A DNA stretch of 64,000 bases. Origin: Acidobacteriaceae bacterium. Its GTDB lineage: Bacteria > Acidobacteriota > Terriglobia > Terriglobales > Acidobacteriaceae. Below the pieces are notes generated by a model. It searched no databases. It was not told the origin of the DNA and saw nothing but the letters and a program-made list of their open reading frames with translations. Positions 61,802 through 64,000 of the stretch are shown piece after piece. Made by a program: the position numbers and the translations under genes. Every line of letters starts with the position of its first letter. Position 1 is the first letter of the stretch. The stretch is from assembly GCA_003134995.1 (NCBI GenBank), contig PLDC01000015.1, positions 356,379 through 420,378 of the forward strand, given 5' to 3'.

Positions 61802-61942
61802 ATGGCTAGACAGCAACGTAGCACCACTCGCAGGCGTCTATTCCGCAAAGCCCAACTCACCAGCGCCGACACCACAAATGAGCGGACTTGTAGCAGTAAT
61901 CTTAATTTGGTTGGTAGTCAGCGCGGTGAGCGTATAGACTGA
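61802..61942 (+). CDS. Tiny basic protein at the operator-controlled promoter
   Basis: A 46-residue frame (MARQQRSTTRRRLFRKAQ, then polar residues) follows AAGGAGG by five bases, so initiation should be strong. It is very basic at the N-terminus. No family is recognised. Strong promoter, operator, leader hairpin and ribosome-binding site all point to a real, regulated product. Confidence 0.6.
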   Translation: MARQQRSTTRRRLFRKAQLTSADTTNERTCSSNLNLVGSQRGERID

Positions 61943-62088
61943 GGGGGTAGGGGGAGTAAGAAGCACCGTGAGGCATCAGAGTTGCGTACTCCGTGGCGAT
62001 TGGGAGGTTAAACAAAACCCGAAATCCCGTGACACGGATAAGTTGTACAATGGCCGCTGTCCTAAGTGTCACAAGGAATCCTAGGTCT

Positions 62089-62979
62089 ATGGATTGGCTT
62101 AGGCATCACATTTTGAGTTGGCTTGGCCGGCATCTTCTTGCCGTGATTGGCGCCCCCACATCCATAGCATTTTTGACATATTTAGCCAAGAAATTTGGCG
62201 ATAAGATCCTAGACGCCCTGCCCGGTTGGATCAAACGCAAGCGCCAGAAACTCCTTACGGATTTTGTCGACTTTTACCGCGGCGAAATCGATATGCACTC
62301 TCATGCCTATGTTCCAGGAAGCACGCCTGACACAGGAAAGCGAATCGCAGAAACAAATGCAGTCGAAAGCCTTTGCAAATGGATGGAAGGGACTAACTCC
62401 TTCTTCGTGCTGTCTGGAGAGCGCGGAATAGGGAAGAGCCGAACTTGTATCGAGCTTGCCAAGAAAGTGAATCCGGCCCGTCGGTTCACCTGGGTCAATC
62501 GCGACCGCGTTCGTTGGATCAACATCAAGTATTACAAGACCGAACTCGCGGCCACGAATAGCGTCAGCGTCGAGCCGTTAGTAAAAGAAGAAGGCGTCTA
62601 CGTGTACGACAACTACAGTCAAGGCGACAGCCTCCTTCCGTCAATTTCCCCCCTTATTCTTCGCAAAGGCGCCAAGCTCCTCGTGGTGTCGAAAGAGTTC
62701 CAAGGCCCAGCTAGCAAGCTCCTTGAGCTGACAACTCCCCTCGACACATCTCCCTCGAAGATGGCGGGGGGCGACCTGCGGGAAGTAATTCGAGCGAGAG
62801 CGGCCTGGCGCAAAAGCCAAGTCGACGAGCTCACGATTGACAGAATATTGAGGTTGGCCGATGGAATTCCTGGAGTGGCCGTACTTTGCGTCGACAGGTT
62901 CGCAAAAAGAGGACGGCTCGAAGGAATCGACACTCTCGACGATCTGTACTCTGCCGTGTTCAGTGACCTGCAGATTTGA
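62089..62979 (+). CDS. Membrane-associated P-loop NTPase (STAND-like)
   Basis: The 296-residue protein has an N-terminal hydrophobic segment (HHILSWLGRHLLAVIGAPTS), a basic stretch (KRKRQKLL) and an NTPase core with Walker A LSGERGIGKSRTCIEL (near residue 100), Walker B-like EGVYVYDNYS, and a later helical region (ILRLADGIPGVAVLCVDRF) like STAND/AAA-lid segments. The end runs straight into a TPR frame in another reading frame (62976). STAND proteins usually carry TPRs on the same chain. The start at 62089 is chosen; an ATG at 62050 is possible. Confidence 0.75.
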   Translation: MDWLRHHILSWLGRHLLAVIGAPTSIAFLTYLAKKFGDKILDALPGWIKRKRQKLLTDFVDFYRGEIDMHSHAYVPGSTPDTGKRIAETNAVESLCKWMEGTNSFFVLSGERGIGKSRTCIELAKKVNPARRFTWVNRDRVRWINIKYYKTELAATNSVSVEPLVKEEGVYVYDNYSQGDSLLPSISPLILRKGAKLLVVSKEFQGPASKLLELTTPLDTSPSKMAGGDLREVIRARAAWRKSQVDELTIDRILRLADGIPGVAVLCVDRFAKRGRLEGIDTLDDLYSAVFSDLQI

Positions 62980-63515
62980 AAGATTTTGAAGGACTTACGA
63001 TTCTCTACAATAACAAAGCGGAAGGAAAGGAGCGTGCTGCTCTTCTCTCAGAAGGACAGGAACGTGCCGATCTTCTAGAAGAAGCTATTACGCTTTGCGA
63101 GCGGAGCTTAGACCTTTCACGCAACCTTAAAGCCAAGAGGTTCGAGTCGTATTCGGAGACGGTTCTGGGCATGTGCTATCGGGATAAGCTCGAATGGGAC
63201 AAAGCCCTGGAGCACTTCAACCTCGGAATCCAAATCAAGGAAAGCTTTAATGATAGATATGGCTTAGCGTACTCAATAGGAGAGATGGCCATCATGGATT
63301 TGGAAAGAGGTCTATTGGATAGGGCCGAGGAGGGCATCACGAAGGCTATTGCATCATTCTTTTCACTTGACTGTTTGGGTGATGCCCGCCGTTTAGCAAA
63401 AAAACTACAGCGGTTGGCGGACGCCTTTCGAGTGCGAGGAAATGAAAACCGGGCACAAGAATTGACACAACTCCTTGCCATATCTCTCTCAAAGGCTGCC
63501 AGCACTTCAAAATAA
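62976..63515 (+). CDS. TPR-helical protein, possible second half of the NTPase
   Basis: The 179-residue frame begins at a TTG overlapping the NTPase stop by four bases. It has TPR-like units (EEAITLCERSLDLSRNLKAK, DKALEHFNLGIQIKESFNDR, DRAEEGITKAIASFFSLDCL). Either it is translated separately by coupling, or a one-base frame change has split a single NTPase-TPR gene. No slippery heptamer is visible at the junction. The pair is adjacent to unknown partners, so an effector is not identified. Confidence 0.7.
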   Translation: MKDFEGLTILYNNKAEGKERAALLSEGQERADLLEEAITLCERSLDLSRNLKAKRFESYSETVLGMCYRDKLEWDKALEHFNLGIQIKESFNDRYGLAYSIGEMAIMDLERGLLDRAEEGITKAIASFFSLDCLGDARRLAKKLQRLADAFRVRGNENRAQELTQLLAISLSKAASTSK

Positions 63516-63570
63516 GGCTTGTGGCGTCGGATATTCAAGAATGCGAATGTGATCTACCATCAAAACAAAT

Positions 63571-63596
63571 GGCGGAGTGCAAGGTAACACTCCGCC
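63571..63596 (-). terminator. Intrinsic terminator of the ParB-like gene
   Basis: GGCGGAGTG, an 8-base loop and CACTCCGCC form a perfect stem. On the reverse strand it is followed by ATTTGTTTTG. It lies 20 bases after the reverse-strand stop codon at 63617 and 55 bases after the TPR stop, so it may serve both directions. Confidence 0.8.
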
Positions 63597-63616
63597 GGGT
63601 AACCTAGGCAACAACT

Positions 63617-64000
63617 TTACAGAGTCGCTTTGCTCCGAGTGTCTGTTTTGCTCTTTGTCGTTTTCTCTCGTTTGGCAGCCAATTCCTCGGCAACGGCTTT
63701 ATGGAGCTTCGCACCGTCCACTCGGTAGCGTTTGGCGGCGTCCATGAGAACGTCTTCGCGACTGCCGGTGGATCGCTGATACGCCGAATCCAGAAGGCTG
63801 ATTTCCAGAAGGAGCTTGCAGAGTTCGGCCTCCTCATATTTGCCTACCTGCTTGGCCAAAACCTCCTGCGCGGACGCAGAGTCCTTCTTCGTCTCTACCT
63901 TGTGCCGCTTCGCCAGAGCCGGGACTTGGCTGTAGGAGAGATGGCCGATCAGGTAATGGGCGACCGCTAGCAGGTCGGCCTTCTTTAACGGAGCCGATAC
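63617..64000 (-). CDS. ParB-like protein, C-terminal part (cut by window edge)
   Basis: The open frame runs into the window edge; 127 residues are visible (LLAVAHYLIGHLSYSQVPAL, then KQVGKYEEAELCKLLLEISL and YRVDGAKLHKAVAEELAAKR). The end resembles the C-terminal helices of ParB/Spo0J-like proteins found on mobile elements; the DNA-binding part is outside the window. A TTG inside at 63859 is not needed as a start. The call is moderate. Confidence 0.5.
   Translation of the reverse strand, partial: VSAPLKKADLLAVAHYLIGHLSYSQVPALAKRHKVETKKDSASAQEVLAKQVGKYEEAELCKLLLEISLLDSAYQRSTGSREDVLMDAAKRYRVDGAKLHKAVAEELAAKREKTTKSKTDTRSKATL

Noticed and set aside
63701..63970. Forward ORF at the right edge
   Set aside because: It is antisense to the ParB-like frame, which is open to the edge, ends at a terminator and has helical, charged composition.

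Overview
The window looks like a chromosomal segment of a soil-type Acidobacteriota (Terriglobia/Koribacter-like). This is inferred from the G+C-rich coding sequence, a Ser/Thr kinase fused to a TPR sensor region, TonB, PASTA, SpoIIE and HDOD genes, many lone regulators, and intergenic DNA packed with short recurring repeat words. No 16S rRNA or other taxonomic marker is present, so the placement is an inference from style.

Left part (1-8.9 kb): the 3' end of tilS, a phosphoribosyltransferase homologue in the hpt position that has lost the residues needed for catalysis, and ftsH. Then come a reverse-strand Ser/Thr kinase, a class III aminotransferase and a textbook terminator at 8855-8901. 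A defence-like cassette follows (9.0-11.5 kb): a beta-class DNA methyltransferase, a convergent endonuclease that looks like the SmaI family, a small SWIM zinc-finger protein and a PD-(D/E)XK-like protein. 11.7-24 kb holds housekeeping and accessory genes: thiL, a secreted Cache protein, an M23 peptidase, a NYN RNase, cysE, ogt, an AbrB/PIN toxin-antitoxin pair with a palindromic operator, an FAD oxidoreductase and a receiver-TonB chimera.

24-43.6 kb: an S41-type protein lacking both catalytic residues, a DUF1828 gene with a small partner, a PBP1A-type penicillin-binding protein, a PASTA protein, the translation genes rsmB-fmt-def, aroC, a LuxR-type regulator, a HAD hydrolase, a YhaM-like nuclease, a SurA-like foldase, a SpoIIE phosphatase and two metallopeptidase-like proteins. 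43.8-50.8 kb is a signalling block: a lone receiver, the overlapping operon cheR-HDOD-cheB, a wrecked remnant in which a response-regulator start is joined to the end of a MotB/OmpA-type gene, a decapitated Crp/Fnr copy beside an intact paralogue, and another receiver. 50.9-58.3 kb carries small membrane proteins, two alpha/beta hydrolases, a two-subunit IorAB-type molybdenum hydroxylase and a diguanylate cyclase.

Right end (58.7-64 kb): a tRNA-Ser(GCT) is followed at once by a reverse-strand tyrosine integrase with an overlapping excisionase-like gene, then poorly recognisable cargo. The cargo includes two tiny basic proteins, a promoter with a perfect operator between its -35 and -10 boxes, an NTPase split from its TPR partner by a frame change, and a ParB-like protein cut by the window edge. 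This is an integrated element whose right end lies outside the window. The most interesting items are the island's split NTPase/TPR unit with its operator-controlled leader, the SmaI-like R-M system with a SWIM protein, two enzyme-fold proteins without active sites (Hpt-like and S41-like), and a recurring intergenic architecture in which repetitive arms face each other as inverted pairs.
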